Part shown: one piece after another, positions 8,215 to 16,399 of the stretch | How positions within the stretch are numbered: the first letter of the stretch is position 1 | How the letters are laid out: each line of letters begins with the position of its first letter | Assembly (NCBI GenBank): GCA_030652315.1 | Contig: JAUSAX010000045.1 | Location: forward strand, 1 to 64,000 | DNA: 64,000 nucleotides | Direction: 5' to 3' | DNA from: Afipia sp. | Lineage (GTDB): Bacteria; Pseudomonadota; Alphaproteobacteria; Rhizobiales; Xanthobacteraceae | Program-made: the position numbers and the translations under genes | Notes under the pieces: model-generated | The model's database searches: none | The model's input: the letters and a program-made list of their open reading frames with translations, nothing else | What the model was told of the DNA's origin: nothing

Positions 8215-9438
8215 ATGCCGACCGAAAAGTTTCAGTTTCCCGGTTCAGACGGACAGTTGCTGGCAGCCTCGCTGGACCTGCCGGACGGCGCACCCTCTGC
8301 CTTCGCGCTGCTGGCGCATTGCTTCACCTGCGGCAAGGACGTGCTGGCGGCCAAGCGGATCGCGGAGGGGCTGGCAAAGCATGGCATCGCCACGCTCCGG
8401 TTCGATTTCACCGGCATCGGCGCCAGCGAAGGCGAATTCGCCAATACGACGTTTTCATCGAACATCGCCGATCTGGTGCTGGCGGCGGATCATCTGCGCA
8501 AGACAAAGCGCGCGCCGTCCATCCTGATCGGGCACAGCCTCGGCGGCGCGGCCATTCTCGCCGCGGCATCGCTGATTCCGGAAGCGAAGTGCGTCGCCAC
8601 CGTCGCCGCGCCTTCGGACCCGTCGCACGTCACGCATCTGTTCAAGGACCAGATTCCCGCGATCCGCGAACAGGGCGAGGTCGAGGTGTCGCTGGCGGGC
8701 CGGCCGTTCCGCATCAAGCGCGAATTCCTCGACGACATTGCCGAACACAGGCTGACCGACACCGTCGCCAAACTTCACAAGCCGTTGCTGATCTTCCATT
8801 CGCCCACCGATGACTATGTCGGCATCGACAACGCGACCCGCCTTTTCGTCGCCGCCAAACATCCCAAGAGTTTCATCTCGCTGACCGGCGCAGACCATCT
8901 GCTGACGCAGAAGCGCGATGCGGTCTATGTCGCTGACATGATTGCGGCCTGGGCAATGCGTTTTCTCGATGCGACGCCAGCAGCGGATGTTGCTGCCGCA
9001 AATCCTCCCGCAGGCGTCGTCGTGGTCAATGAGACCGGCGCAAGCAAGCTTCAAAATATGATTGCCGCCGGCAAGCACCGGATCGTTGCCGATGAACCGC
9101 TCGAAGTGGGTGGCAAGGATAGCGGTCCCGGGCCTTACGATTTCCTGCTCGGGGCGCTTGGCGCCTGCACCTCGATGACGATGCGGCTTTATGCCGAGCG
9201 AAAATCGATTCCACTGGTGCGCACCACCGTGTCGCTGAAGCACAGCCGCGTCCACGCCAAGGATTGCGAGGACTGTGAAACCAAGGAAGGCATGATCAGC
9301 CGGATCGAGCGAACAATCGCAATGGAAGGCGATCTCGACGCCGAACAGCGCGCGAAGTTGATGGAAATCGCCGACAAGTGCCCGGTTCACCGTACGCTGA
9401 CGTCGGAGATCGCCATCGTGACCCGGGCGACGGAATAG
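8215..9438 (+). CDS. Bifunctional alpha/beta hydrolase / OsmC family protein
   Basis: A 407-residue two-domain fusion. Residues 1-260 are an alpha/beta hydrolase with the nucleophile elbow [14 protein letters not shown] (Ser108), an acid in [11 protein letters not shown] and a histidine in TGADHLL. After a short linker, residues 280-407 are an OsmC-like domain. Its two redox cysteines are visible in [19 protein letters not shown] and [13 protein letters not shown], typical of thiol-dependent organic hydroperoxide reductases. An additional CEDCETK motif lies between them. The ATG at 8215 follows GAGGGG at suitable spacing; earlier in-frame codons lie in repeat DNA. The fusion probably hydrolyses an ester and reduces a peroxide, but whether the two sites share a substrate is unknown. 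Confidence 0.92.
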   Translation: MPTEKFQFPGSDGQLLAASLDLPDGAPSAFALLAHCFTCGKDVLAAKRIAEGLAKHGIATLRFDFTGIGASEGEFANTTFSSNIADLVLAADHLRKTKRAPSILIGHSLGGAAILAAASLIPEAKCVATVAAPSDPSHVTHLFKDQIPAIREQGEVEVSLAGRPFRIKREFLDDIAEHRLTDTVAKLHKPLLIFHSPTDDYVGIDNATRLFVAAKHPKSFISLTGADHLLTQKRDAVYVADMIAAWAMRFLDATPAADVAAANPPAGVVVVNETGASKLQNMIAAGKHRIVADEPLEVGGKDSGPGPYDFLLGALGACTSMTMRLYAERKSIPLVRTTVSLKHSRVHAKDCEDCETKEGMISRIERTIAMEGDLDAEQRAKLMEIADKCPVHRTLTSEIAIVTRATE

Positions 9439-9453
9439 TCGCGATCTCTATGG

Positions 9454-9573
9454 GTCGTCCCGGCGAAGGCCGGGACCCATAACCACCGGCTGCGCAGTCA
9501 GGCAAGGTGGTTGAAGCCCCTTTGCGATACCAAGCTGACAGGGATGATGGGTCCCGGCCTTCGCCGGGACGAC
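9454..9573. repeat. Dispersed palindromic repeat, family D
   Basis: A long inverted repeat: GTCGTCCCGGCGAAGGCCGG at the left end and its complement CCGGCCTTCGCCGGGACGAC at the right, separated by about 80 bases. It could form a stable cruciform or act as a bidirectional terminator between the convergent hydrolase-OsmC and amidotransferase genes. Confidence 0.88.
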
Positions 9574-9613
9574 GCCGAGTATTGGATGACTTCGAACTTT
9601 GGATTGAGAAACG

Positions 9614-10426
9614 CTATTCCGCCGCGAGCGATGCGATCGGTGCGGGCGGCGGACGATGCAGCCATCCATCCAGAAACGCCGTCAGCCAGGCACGCTCCGC
9701 AAGGTCATGGACCATGCGGCCGGTGAAATGCTCGGCACGGGTACGCGCGCCCGGAAGCGACATGCGCTCGTGCCCGCGCGTGGTCCAGCGGTGCAGCATC
9801 GCGTGGGTCACATCGGGATGAAACTGGATGCCGAAGCAGCGCCCGGTGCGGAACGCCTGCACCGGAAAATCGTCGCCCTCGGCCAGTTGCTCGGTGCCTG
9901 CGGGAAGCTCAAAGCCCTCGCGGTGCCATTGATAGACATGATCGGGCCAGTGCGAGCAGATCTTCCGGCCGGCCTCGGTCGGGCGGATCGGATAGTAACC
10001 GACTTCGGCGCGGCCTTCGGGATGCGGCGCGACCTTCGCCCCGAGATGCTTGGCGAGCATTTGCGCGCCGAGGCAGATTCCGAGATAGGGCCGCTGTTCC
10101 TTCAGGGGCACCGCGAGCCAGTCTATCTCGCGGCGGATGAAATCCTCGTTGTCGTTGGCGCTCATCGGCCCGCCGAAGGTGATCGCTCCGGCATAGTGGT
10201 CGAGGGTTTCAGGTAGCGGATCGCCGAACACCGGGCGGCGGACGTCGAGGGGATGGCCCATGGCGCGCAGCGCGTTGCCGACCCGGCCGGGCGTGGACAT
10301 CGGACCGTGCAGAATGATCAGCACCGGAAGCGCGGTGAAACGGCCGCATGTGGTCAGGCCAAACGTCGTCAGGCCAAGGCTCTTGGGGCCGAGATTTATT
10401 GGTCGATCACCATCAGGCCGCAGCAT
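9614..10426 (-). CDS. Class I glutamine amidotransferase-like protein
   Basis: A roughly 270-residue protein with a class I glutaminase fold similar to the GMP synthase amidotransferase domain, but no attached synthetase. The nucleophile elbow YLGICLGAQML contains the catalytic cysteine and CFGIQFHPDVTHAM the histidine. The residue normally glutamate in the HPE motif is aspartate here, a conservative change that may alter activity. The first strand VLIILHGPMSTPGRVG starts about 35 residues in, so the true start may lie slightly later than the ATG at 10426. Stand-alone members of this family are often annotated as GMP synthase-like; some hydrolyse gamma-glutamyl compounds. Substrate unknown. 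Confidence 0.85.
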   Translation of the reverse strand: MLRPDGDRPINLGPKSLGLTTFGLTTCGRFTALPVLIILHGPMSTPGRVGNALRAMGHPLDVRRPVFGDPLPETLDHYAGAITFGGPMSANDNEDFIRREIDWLAVPLKEQRPYLGICLGAQMLAKHLGAKVAPHPEGRAEVGYYPIRPTEAGRKICSHWPDHVYQWHREGFELPAGTEQLAEGDDFPVQAFRTGRCFGIQFHPDVTHAMLHRWTTRGHERMSLPGARTRAEHFTGRMVHDLAERAWLTAFLDGWLHRPPPAPIASLAAE

Positions 10427-10570
10427 CGGTGCGTCTTCTTCAGTCCTCGCGGAGAACAAGCTTCTCCATTGAACGCCTAAATTGAAAATATTGTGTTGCC
10501 GCGATGCCGTCGAGCCGGGATTTGCGCGGACGTGCTCTGCGTGGGCAAATGCAGGCGTTCACTGGACGCC

Positions 10571-10674
10571 GTCACCCTGAGGTGCCGTAGCGAAGCGGAG
10601 GCCTCGAAGGGCGACGGCAATGTTCCGGTCGGTCATCCTTCGAGGCTCGCAAGAGATCGCACCTCAGGATGACG
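10571..10674. repeat. Dispersed palindromic repeat, family E
   Basis: An inverted repeat starting GTCACCCTGAGGTGC and ending GCACCTCAGGATGAC, with inner arms CCTCGAAGGGCGA and CATCCTTCGAGGCTCG. It fills most of the gap between the amidotransferase promoter region and the SDR stop. Confidence 0.87.
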
Positions 10675-10706
10675 CTCCTGAAACAGCATACGTCGGGGCC
10701 CTGCCG

Positions 10707-11483
10707 CTAGCGCTTCTGCTGCACCCGCGCGACCGACGCCAGCACGAGGCTGCGCGGGGCAAAGCGAAGCATGAACGGGATCATCCGCACGCCCACGCCG
10801 GGCAGCACCAGCCGCTTGTTCGACATCAGCCCGCGATAGCCGGCCCGTGCCACGGCGGCGGCCGACAGGTTCAGCACCGCGGAATCGAGGCCCGGCTTGA
10901 AGCCCGCCACGCCCTGAAACTCGGTCGGGACGGTACCCGGACACAAGGCCGTGACCCGCACGCCTTTCGGCCCCAGTTCGCCCCGCATCGCTTCGGTGAA
11001 CGACAGCACGTAAGCCTTGGTGGCGTAATAGACCGCCATCCGGGGGCCGGGCAGGAACGACGCAATCGAGGCGACGTTGAGGATGCCGCCGCGATGGCGC
11101 ACCAGGCTGTCGGCGAAGCGCAGCGTGAGATCGGTCAGCACGCAAACATTCAGATCGACCATCGCCAGCTGCTGCGCGCGGTCGAGTTCGACGGCTTCGC
11201 CGAACAGGCCATAACCCGCATTGTTGACGACGGTATCGACCTCAACGTCCATCGCTTTCAGCGATGCCTCGATCTGATCGCAGGCACCGGGCGCGCTGAG
11301 ATCGCAAACAAGAACCGCCGGGCGCGGATGCCCTGCGGCGGCTATCTCGTCGGCAAGCTGTTTGAGGCGATCCTCACGGCGGGCGACCAGCACCGTGCTG
11401 GCGCCGTTCAGCGCGAAAATGCGCGCCAGCTCGGCGCCGATGCCCGACGAGGCGCCCGTGATCAGCGTGACACGTTTGGTCAT
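10707..11483 (-). CDS. SDR family NAD(P)-dependent oxidoreductase
   Basis: A 258-residue classical short-chain dehydrogenase. It has the cofactor motif TGASSGIGAELARIF near the N-terminus, the NNAGYG structural motif, a catalytic Ser in NVASIASFLPG and YYATK as the YxxxK catalytic pair. The Arg residues after the second strand (VARREDRL) favour NADP. The C-terminus is basic and hydrophobic (IPFMLRFAPRSLVLASV), as in DltE/YqjQ-type SDRs. Its substrate is not predictable. It is separated by about 70 bases from the downstream TerB gene on the same strand but precedes it in no obvious operon. Confidence 0.92.
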   Translation of the reverse strand: MTKRVTLITGASSGIGAELARIFALNGASTVLVARREDRLKQLADEIAAAGHPRPAVLVCDLSAPGACDQIEASLKAMDVEVDTVVNNAGYGLFGEAVELDRAQQLAMVDLNVCVLTDLTLRFADSLVRHRGGILNVASIASFLPGPRMAVYYATKAYVLSFTEAMRGELGPKGVRVTALCPGTVPTEFQGVAGFKPGLDSAVLNLSAAAVARAGYRGLMSNKRLVLPGVGVRMIPFMLRFAPRSLVLASVARVQQKR

Positions 11484-11550
11484 GGATGCATTCGGTTGTC
11501 TTGGGTCTGACGAAAACGAAGCGGCGAAAAATAAGAAGAAAAATGACGTG

Positions 11551-12030
11551 CTATGACGCTGTGTCCGGCGTCAGCCGGCTGTCGGCGACACGGTGCTTGA
11601 TATTGAGACGATCGCGGGAGGAAATGCCGAGCAGGTCCGCGGCGCGCCAGACGACATTGTCCTCGAATTCAGAAACGTGGCCGTCGGCAAACACCAGCTC
11701 CCACATCATCTCGATGATGCGAAGCCGGCCTTCCTCGTTGACCGAGCGCATGATCACGCTGGTGAAGCGATAGAGGTCCACCGCCTCGCCCTCGACCAGC
11801 GTCGCGTCCGCAATCAATTTTGCGGCCGTTCCAGGGTCGAGATCGAAACGATATTCGAGCAGCGCGTGCAGTTTGCGCTTCTCGGCCTCGGTCGGCTCGC
11901 CGTCGAGTGAAATCACATGGATGAGAAGTGCGGCGGCCGCCAGCCGGTAGTCACCATCGGCGAAGGTGCGCGTTTCTGATCCTGCGGGGGAAACAACGTC
12001 AGCGATGAAGTGGCGTAATCTATCGAGCAT
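11551..12030 (-). CDS. TerB family tellurite resistance-like protein
   Basis: A 159-residue all-helical protein of the TerB/DjlA-N fold. The helices LAAAALLIHVISLDGEPTEAEKRKL and LRIIEMMWELVFADGHVSEF contain the DGxxxxxE metal-binding pattern twice, which is the mark of the family. The ATG at 12030 opens on a helix (LDRLRHFIADVV); upstream in-frame codons look non-coding. Members bind divalent metals and are linked to stress or phage-resistance ter loci, but isolated copies like this one occur widely in rhizobia with unknown roles. No other ter genes are nearby. Confidence 0.88.
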   Translation of the reverse strand: MLDRLRHFIADVVSPAGSETRTFADGDYRLAAAALLIHVISLDGEPTEAEKRKLHALLEYRFDLDPGTAAKLIADATLVEGEAVDLYRFTSVIMRSVNEEGRLRIIEMMWELVFADGHVSEFEDNVVWRAADLLGISSRDRLNIKHRVADSRLTPDTAS

Positions 12031-12254
12031 CAATCTCTGCAATCGAAAACGGGACTTGGTCGAAGGCGTGATTGCCGAGAGGTCGATACGGTTCTCGGTC
12101 ACGCCCAAACAAAAGTCTAAGGCACAAGATCGTCAGGTTCTATGGCCTGAAAATGAAACTCTGGCAATCTCGCGCCCGGTTCCGGACCCCCTTCAACCCT
12201 GCCGTGCGTCCAGAAGCCGTCGCTGGTGCAACGGCCCCTCTGGGCCCAATCCCG

Positions 12255-13664
12255 TCATGGAATCTCGTAAATCACCACCCGGTCCGAAATTCCGCGCAGT
12301 TCGACGCTCTTTTCCGCAGGCTTCAGCCCGGCCTTGTCCAGCAGCGCCATGACCGCGGGCGATTTGACCACCGGCCCGGTGGCGTTGATTGCCCGCTCCG
12401 TGACCTGCCCCTGCACCCGCGCCGCGATATTCACGGTCTGGCCGAAATAGTCCTGCCGGTCGTTCAGCATCACCGCCAGACAGGCGCCTTCATGGATTCC
12501 GATCTTGACCAGCAGGTCCTTTGTCCCGCGCTGGTCGTTGAGGGCGTCCATCGCCTCACGCATCCGCAGACCAGCAGCCACCGCCTGTTCGGGACGAACG
12601 AACGTCGCCATCACCGCATCGCCGATGGTCTTCACCACCGCGCCTGCTTCCGACGCAATGATTTCCAGCAGCGCCCGGAAGTGCGCGCGAACCAGATCGA
12701 ACGCCGCGAGATCGCCGACGCGCTCATAGAGCGCCGTCGAACCTTTGAGGTCGGTGAACAGAAACGTCAGTGATGTGATCTTGAGACGCTGATCGACGTT
12801 GAGGTTGTCGGCTTTGTAGACGTCGCGGAAGGTCTGGTTCGCCAGAATCCGCTTTGCGGTGACGATCGGCTTGCGCTTGCCGAGCAGATCGTGAAGCGCA
12901 TCGCCCGCGATCCACACCGACGGCAGCACACGATTTTTGGACTGGTTCTCCAGCGCCAGCCGCAGCGGCCCGGGACGCATCTCGATCGTATCGGTCGGGG
13001 AATGCACACCGTCGAACACCAGCGACGCATTCTGTTTGTCTTTCGTCGGCTCGCCCTTGACGTCGATAAACAGCGCGGAGTGCGTGACCGGCTCGAACAC
13101 GATCACGAACTGCGCCGGCAATTGCAGCGACACCACGACTTTCTCGCCGGCCGCCAGCTCGACCGCTTCCAGCGTCGCTTCATTCACGAGCCGGGAGAAC
13201 GAGTCCTCGTTGATATCGATTCCCGAACTCCAGAAGATCTGCCGCCAGTAATCCCAGCTCGGCAGCGTATGAGGATCGTGCGCCGCGATCCGGCGCACCC
13301 GCGGGCTGACGGTGAAAGCGACTTCAACCTGATCATCGATGGAGGCCTGATATCCTGCGGCACAGAGGCCGCAATGATAATCCTCGGGCTGCAGCTGCTT
13401 CAGGGTGTCATGCGCGCCGAGCACGCCGCTGCATCCGGGGCACAAAACGTTCCAGGTGAGATCGAAAATGCCAAGCCGCGAGGCGTGCAGAAATCCCGAG
13501 ATCACCTTCTCTTCGCCGAGCCCCGTTCTGGCGGCGAATTCGATCAGGTTGATCCGGTTGAGTTCATGATCGGCGCCGGTTTCGACCAGTGTCTGGATCG
13601 CGTCCGCGACTTTCGGATCGGCCGTCTGTTTCAGCACCGAGTACAGGGAATTGAAATCGCTCAT
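12255..13664 (-). CDS. Class III adenylate/guanylate cyclase with N-terminal zinc-ribbon and DUF5939-type region
   Basis: A 469-residue soluble signalling enzyme. The C-terminal cyclase domain has the metal-binding strand TFLFTDLKGSTALYERVG, the second metal aspartate in VKTIGDAVMATF and the transition-state segment DYFGQTVNIAARVQ with its Asn and Arg, so it is probably active in making cAMP (or cGMP). The N-terminal part (about residues 1-290) resembles the regulatory domain DUF5939 and includes a four-cysteine ribbon, CPGCSG and CGLCAAG, likely to bind zinc. No transmembrane segment is present. The signal it senses is unknown. It lies downstream of the TRAP operon but is separated from it by a hairpin. 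Confidence 0.92.
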   Translation of the reverse strand: MSDFNSLYSVLKQTADPKVADAIQTLVETGADHELNRINLIEFAARTGLGEEKVISGFLHASRLGIFDLTWNVLCPGCSGVLGAHDTLKQLQPEDYHCGLCAAGYQASIDDQVEVAFTVSPRVRRIAAHDPHTLPSWDYWRQIFWSSGIDINEDSFSRLVNEATLEAVELAAGEKVVVSLQLPAQFVIVFEPVTHSALFIDVKGEPTKDKQNASLVFDGVHSPTDTIEMRPGPLRLALENQSKNRVLPSVWIAGDALHDLLGKRKPIVTAKRILANQTFRDVYKADNLNVDQRLKITSLTFLFTDLKGSTALYERVGDLAAFDLVRAHFRALLEIIASEAGAVVKTIGDAVMATFVRPEQAVAAGLRMREAMDALNDQRGTKDLLVKIGIHEGACLAVMLNDRQDYFGQTVNIAARVQGQVTERAINATGPVVKSPAVMALLDKAGLKPAEKSVELRGISDRVVIYEIP

Positions 13665-13714
13665 GCCGACAGCTTACGGCAGAACGAACAGGTATCCAAG
13701 TAACGCATGCGACG

Positions 13715-13743
13715 GATCGGCCGGCGCAAAGCTCCGGCCGATC
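13715..13743 (-). terminator. Hairpin after the TRAP operon
   Basis: GATCGGCCGG and its exact complement CCGGCCGATC flank a nine-base loop just past the dctM stop on the minus strand. There is no strong T-tract, so termination may need Rho or be partial. Confidence 0.55.
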
Positions 13744-13754
13744 ACGTTTTCGCG

Positions 13755-15620
13755 TCAGTTCCCGTACAGATAGTTCGGCAGCCACAACGTCATGCCGGGC
13801 CACATGTACATCAGGACCATGCAGATGATCACGATCAGCATGTAGGGCATCATGCCCGCGAAAATCTGATTGAGCGTGACGTGCTTGGGCGCAACGCCCT
13901 TCAGATAATATGCGGACATCGCCACCGGCGGCGACAGGAACGCGGCCTGAAGGTTCACGAACACCAGTACGCCCCACAGGATCGGATCGATGCCGAAGTG
14001 TTTCAGCATCGGCAGGAAGATCGGCACGAAGATCACGATAATCTCGGTCCATTCCAGCGGCCAGCCGAGGATGAAGATGATCACCTGCGACAGGATCATG
14101 AACTGAACCGGCGTCAGGTTGAGCGACAGCACCCAGCTTTCCAGCAGCGCCTGTCCACCGAGAATCGCGAACACCGCCGAGAACAGCGCCGAACCCACGA
14201 ACAGCCAGCACACCATCGAGGTGGTTTTCGCGGTGAGAAACACCGCTTCCTTGGTGCGCTTCCAGTCGAGGGTCCGCGCCTGGAACGCGAGCAGGAATGC
14301 ACCCGCCGCACCGACCGCCGCGGATTCCGTCGCGGTCGTGATGCCGAGCAGAATCACGGCCAGCACCACCACCGTCAGGATGCCGAGCGGCATCACCGAC
14401 GAAATCAGCAGCCGCAACACCTCGAACTGCTCCGCGCCCATGGTCCAGTAGTAGTAGAACAGGATCAGCCCGAAGATCGCGCAGGTGAATGCGAAGTACG
14501 TATAGAACTGCGGCGGCGGCCCCGCTTCCGCCGGTGCTGCCGTGCCCTGGCCGCGCAACTCGGCGCTGCCCATTTCCTGCAGGGTTTCCGGCTCGCTTTT
14601 CTGCTCGTCCGAGGACGCGCCGCCGAGCTCCTGCAGTTTTTCTTCCGCAGGCTCTGCCGTAGACGATTGTGACGGCGCGCCAAGCTGCTGGCTGATGGCG
14701 GCCGAAGACGCTGGCGCATCGGGCTGCTGATGGATCACAATGTACCACCATGCACCCCACAGGGTTGCCAGCGTCATCACCAGCGGCACCAGCGCGAAAC
14801 CGAGATTTTTCAGCAGCAACCCGTAACTGACGCGAACGTCCTCCGCGGTGATCTTGAGCGCCTTTCCGGGCGCGAGTGCAGCGGCCAGCAGCGCCGGCAG
14901 CATCTTGTCCGAGTAGGATTTTTGCAGTTCACTCACCCACGGCCGCACCGGCACGCGCGTTTCGCTCTCGGGCAATTTCGGCGCGATCTTCGGATTCAGC
15001 AGCGCCCAGCCGATGATGTAGATCAGATACAGCAGCGCCAGGAAGAAGCCGGGAAACATCGTCGCGGCGTAAAGCTTCACCACCGACTGACCGGCGACGG
15101 CTGCGTAGACGATGATCATCACCGATGGCGGGATCAAAATGCCGAGCGTTCCGCCGGCGGTGATGACGCCAGCCGCGAGCTTCACGTCATAACCGGCCTT
15201 CAGCATCGGATTGAAGGCGATGACGCCCATCAGCACAACGACCGCGCCGACCAGACCCGAGGCGATGCCCCAGAAGGTGCAGACGATCAGCGTCGCCACC
15301 GCGAGCGACGCGGGAACGCGCCGGAACGCGAGCTGGATCGAGTAGAACATCTTGTCGACCAGCGCGCCGCGCTCCATGACGTAACCCATGAGCACGAACA
15401 GCGGAATGGATATCAGGACGTCGTTGGTCATCGCGCCGTAGGTGCGCTGGACCATCAGATCGAAGATGTGGTTGTCGGCCCACGATTCGCCCGCCCGGTG
15501 ATAGGCGAACAGACCGAAGAACATGCCGAGGCCCATCAGCGTGAACGCCGTGGGAAAGCCCATGATGATGACGACCACGATCAGGCCGAGCATCAACAGA
15601 CCGAGTGCGGGATCGCTCAT
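13755..15620 (-). CDS. dctM: TRAP transporter large permease subunit DctM, with long central insertion
   Basis: A 621-residue polytopic inner-membrane protein that carries the substrate and sodium path of a TRAP transporter. Canonical DctM blocks are visible: IPLFVLMGYVMERGALVDK, GTLGILIPPSVMIIVYA, ITTATESAAVGA and LGWPLEWTEIIVIFVPIF. Most DctM proteins are about 425-450 residues. The extra length falls between residues about 240 and 405: a predicted membrane helix (about 275-297), a low-complexity acidic Gln/Ser/Ala/Pro-rich stretch (about 299-368), and another helix (about 372-393). Its start overlaps the dctQ stop in an ATGA arrangement, indicating coupled translation. The permease acts with the DctP protein encoded upstream. 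Confidence 0.94.
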   Translation of the reverse strand: MSDPALGLLMLGLIVVVIIMGFPTAFTLMGLGMFFGLFAYHRAGESWADNHIFDLMVQRTYGAMTNDVLISIPLFVLMGYVMERGALVDKMFYSIQLAFRRVPASLAVATLIVCTFWGIASGLVGAVVVLMGVIAFNPMLKAGYDVKLAAGVITAGGTLGILIPPSVMIIVYAAVAGQSVVKLYAATMFPGFFLALLYLIYIIGWALLNPKIAPKLPESETRVPVRPWVSELQKSYSDKMLPALLAAALAPGKALKITAEDVRVSYGLLLKNLGFALVPLVMTLATLWGAWWYIVIHQQPDAPASSAAISQQLGAPSQSSTAEPAEEKLQELGGASSDEQKSEPETLQEMGSAELRGQGTAAPAEAGPPPQFYTYFAFTCAIFGLILFYYYWTMGAEQFEVLRLLISSVMPLGILTVVVLAVILLGITTATESAAVGAAGAFLLAFQARTLDWKRTKEAVFLTAKTTSMVCWLFVGSALFSAVFAILGGQALLESWVLSLNLTPVQFMILSQVIIFILGWPLEWTEIIVIFVPIFLPMLKHFGIDPILWGVLVFVNLQAAFLSPPVAMSAYYLKGVAPKHVTLNQIFAGMMPYMLIVIICMVLMYMWPGMTLWLPNYLYGN

Positions 15621-16285
15621 TTCAACACGTCTCCGCCCAGGCCGCGCTGACGCGCGCTTTCCTCGATACTCTGTGCTTGTTCGATCGCAAGCTTGCGCGC
15701 GTCATCGTCGACATACTCGCTCTGCGCAAGCTGCTCCTCGACGACGTCGATTTCGGAAACGTCCTTCAGGCGCTCCGGCCAAGCGCCGGTTTTCAGGCAA
15801 ATGACGCAGCGCGCGATTTCGGCAGCGCCTTGCAACAGCAGCAGCGCGCCGGCCAGCGGAATCATGAACTTGAATTGCCAGACCGGCGGGCCATCAGCGG
15901 TGACGTTGGAGTGCTCGTTGATGCGCCAGGAGTCGACCGCGTAGCCCCAGCCCGCGTAAACCAGAGCGGCAATGCCGGGCAGGAAGAACACGAGGTACAA
16001 GACAATATCGAGCGAAGCCTGCCTGCGCGGGGGCATGGAACTGTAGAGGAAGTCACCGCGCACGTGGCCGTTCTGCGCCAGCGTGTAGGCGCCGCCCAGC
16101 ATGAACAGCGTCCCGTACATCATGTTGGATGCATCGAAGATCCAGGCCGTGGGCATGTTCAGGAGGTAGCGCTTGAAGACCTCGGCACAGACCAGCGCCA
16201 TCAGGCCGATGATCAGCCAGGCCGCGGCCTTTCCAAAGAACGTGCTGATGCCGTCGATGGCATAAAGAAAACGCTGAGCGTTCAT
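15617..16285 (-). CDS. dctQ: TRAP transporter small permease subunit DctQ
   Basis: A 222-residue four-helix membrane subunit that stabilises DctM and helps dock the binding protein. Helices run through about residues 18-38 (AAAWLIIGLMALVCAEVFKR), 50-72, 95-115 and 145-165. The motif AEVFKRYLLNMPTAWIFD with its Trp-Ile-Phe is typical of DctQ, as is NGHVRGDFLY. The C-terminal 55 residues are hydrophilic and acidic, longer than usual. The ATG at 16285 matches the expected N-terminus; the reading frame continues upstream but into the intergenic hairpin. The stop overlaps dctM by four bases. Confidence 0.92.
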   Translation of the reverse strand: MNAQRFLYAIDGISTFFGKAAAWLIIGLMALVCAEVFKRYLLNMPTAWIFDASNMMYGTLFMLGGAYTLAQNGHVRGDFLYSSMPPRRQASLDIVLYLVFFLPGIAALVYAGWGYAVDSWRINEHSNVTADGPPVWQFKFMIPLAGALLLLQGAAEIARCVICLKTGAWPERLKDVSEIDVVEEQLAQSEYVDDDARKLAIEQAQSIEESARQRGLGGDVLK

Positions 16286-16345
16286 GAGCGTAAGCGCCAA
16301 TGATAATTGGGATCGGACCGTCAGGCCGATGATCAAACAATACAA

Positions 16346-16377
16346 GCATCATCCGGGATTGCTATCCCGGATGATGC
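16346..16377 (-). terminator. Strong hairpin between dctP and dctQ (attenuator or processing signal)
   Basis: A perfect 14-bp stem, GCATCATCCGGGAT with ATCCCGGATGATGC, and a four-base loop. On the minus strand it lies 22 bases after the dctP stop and is followed by TTGTATTGTTTG, a moderately T-rich run. The position between the binding-protein gene and the membrane genes suggests partial termination or 3'-end stabilisation. Confidence 0.78.
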
Positions 16378-16399
16378 CTGGTTCGTGCTGATAATTACG

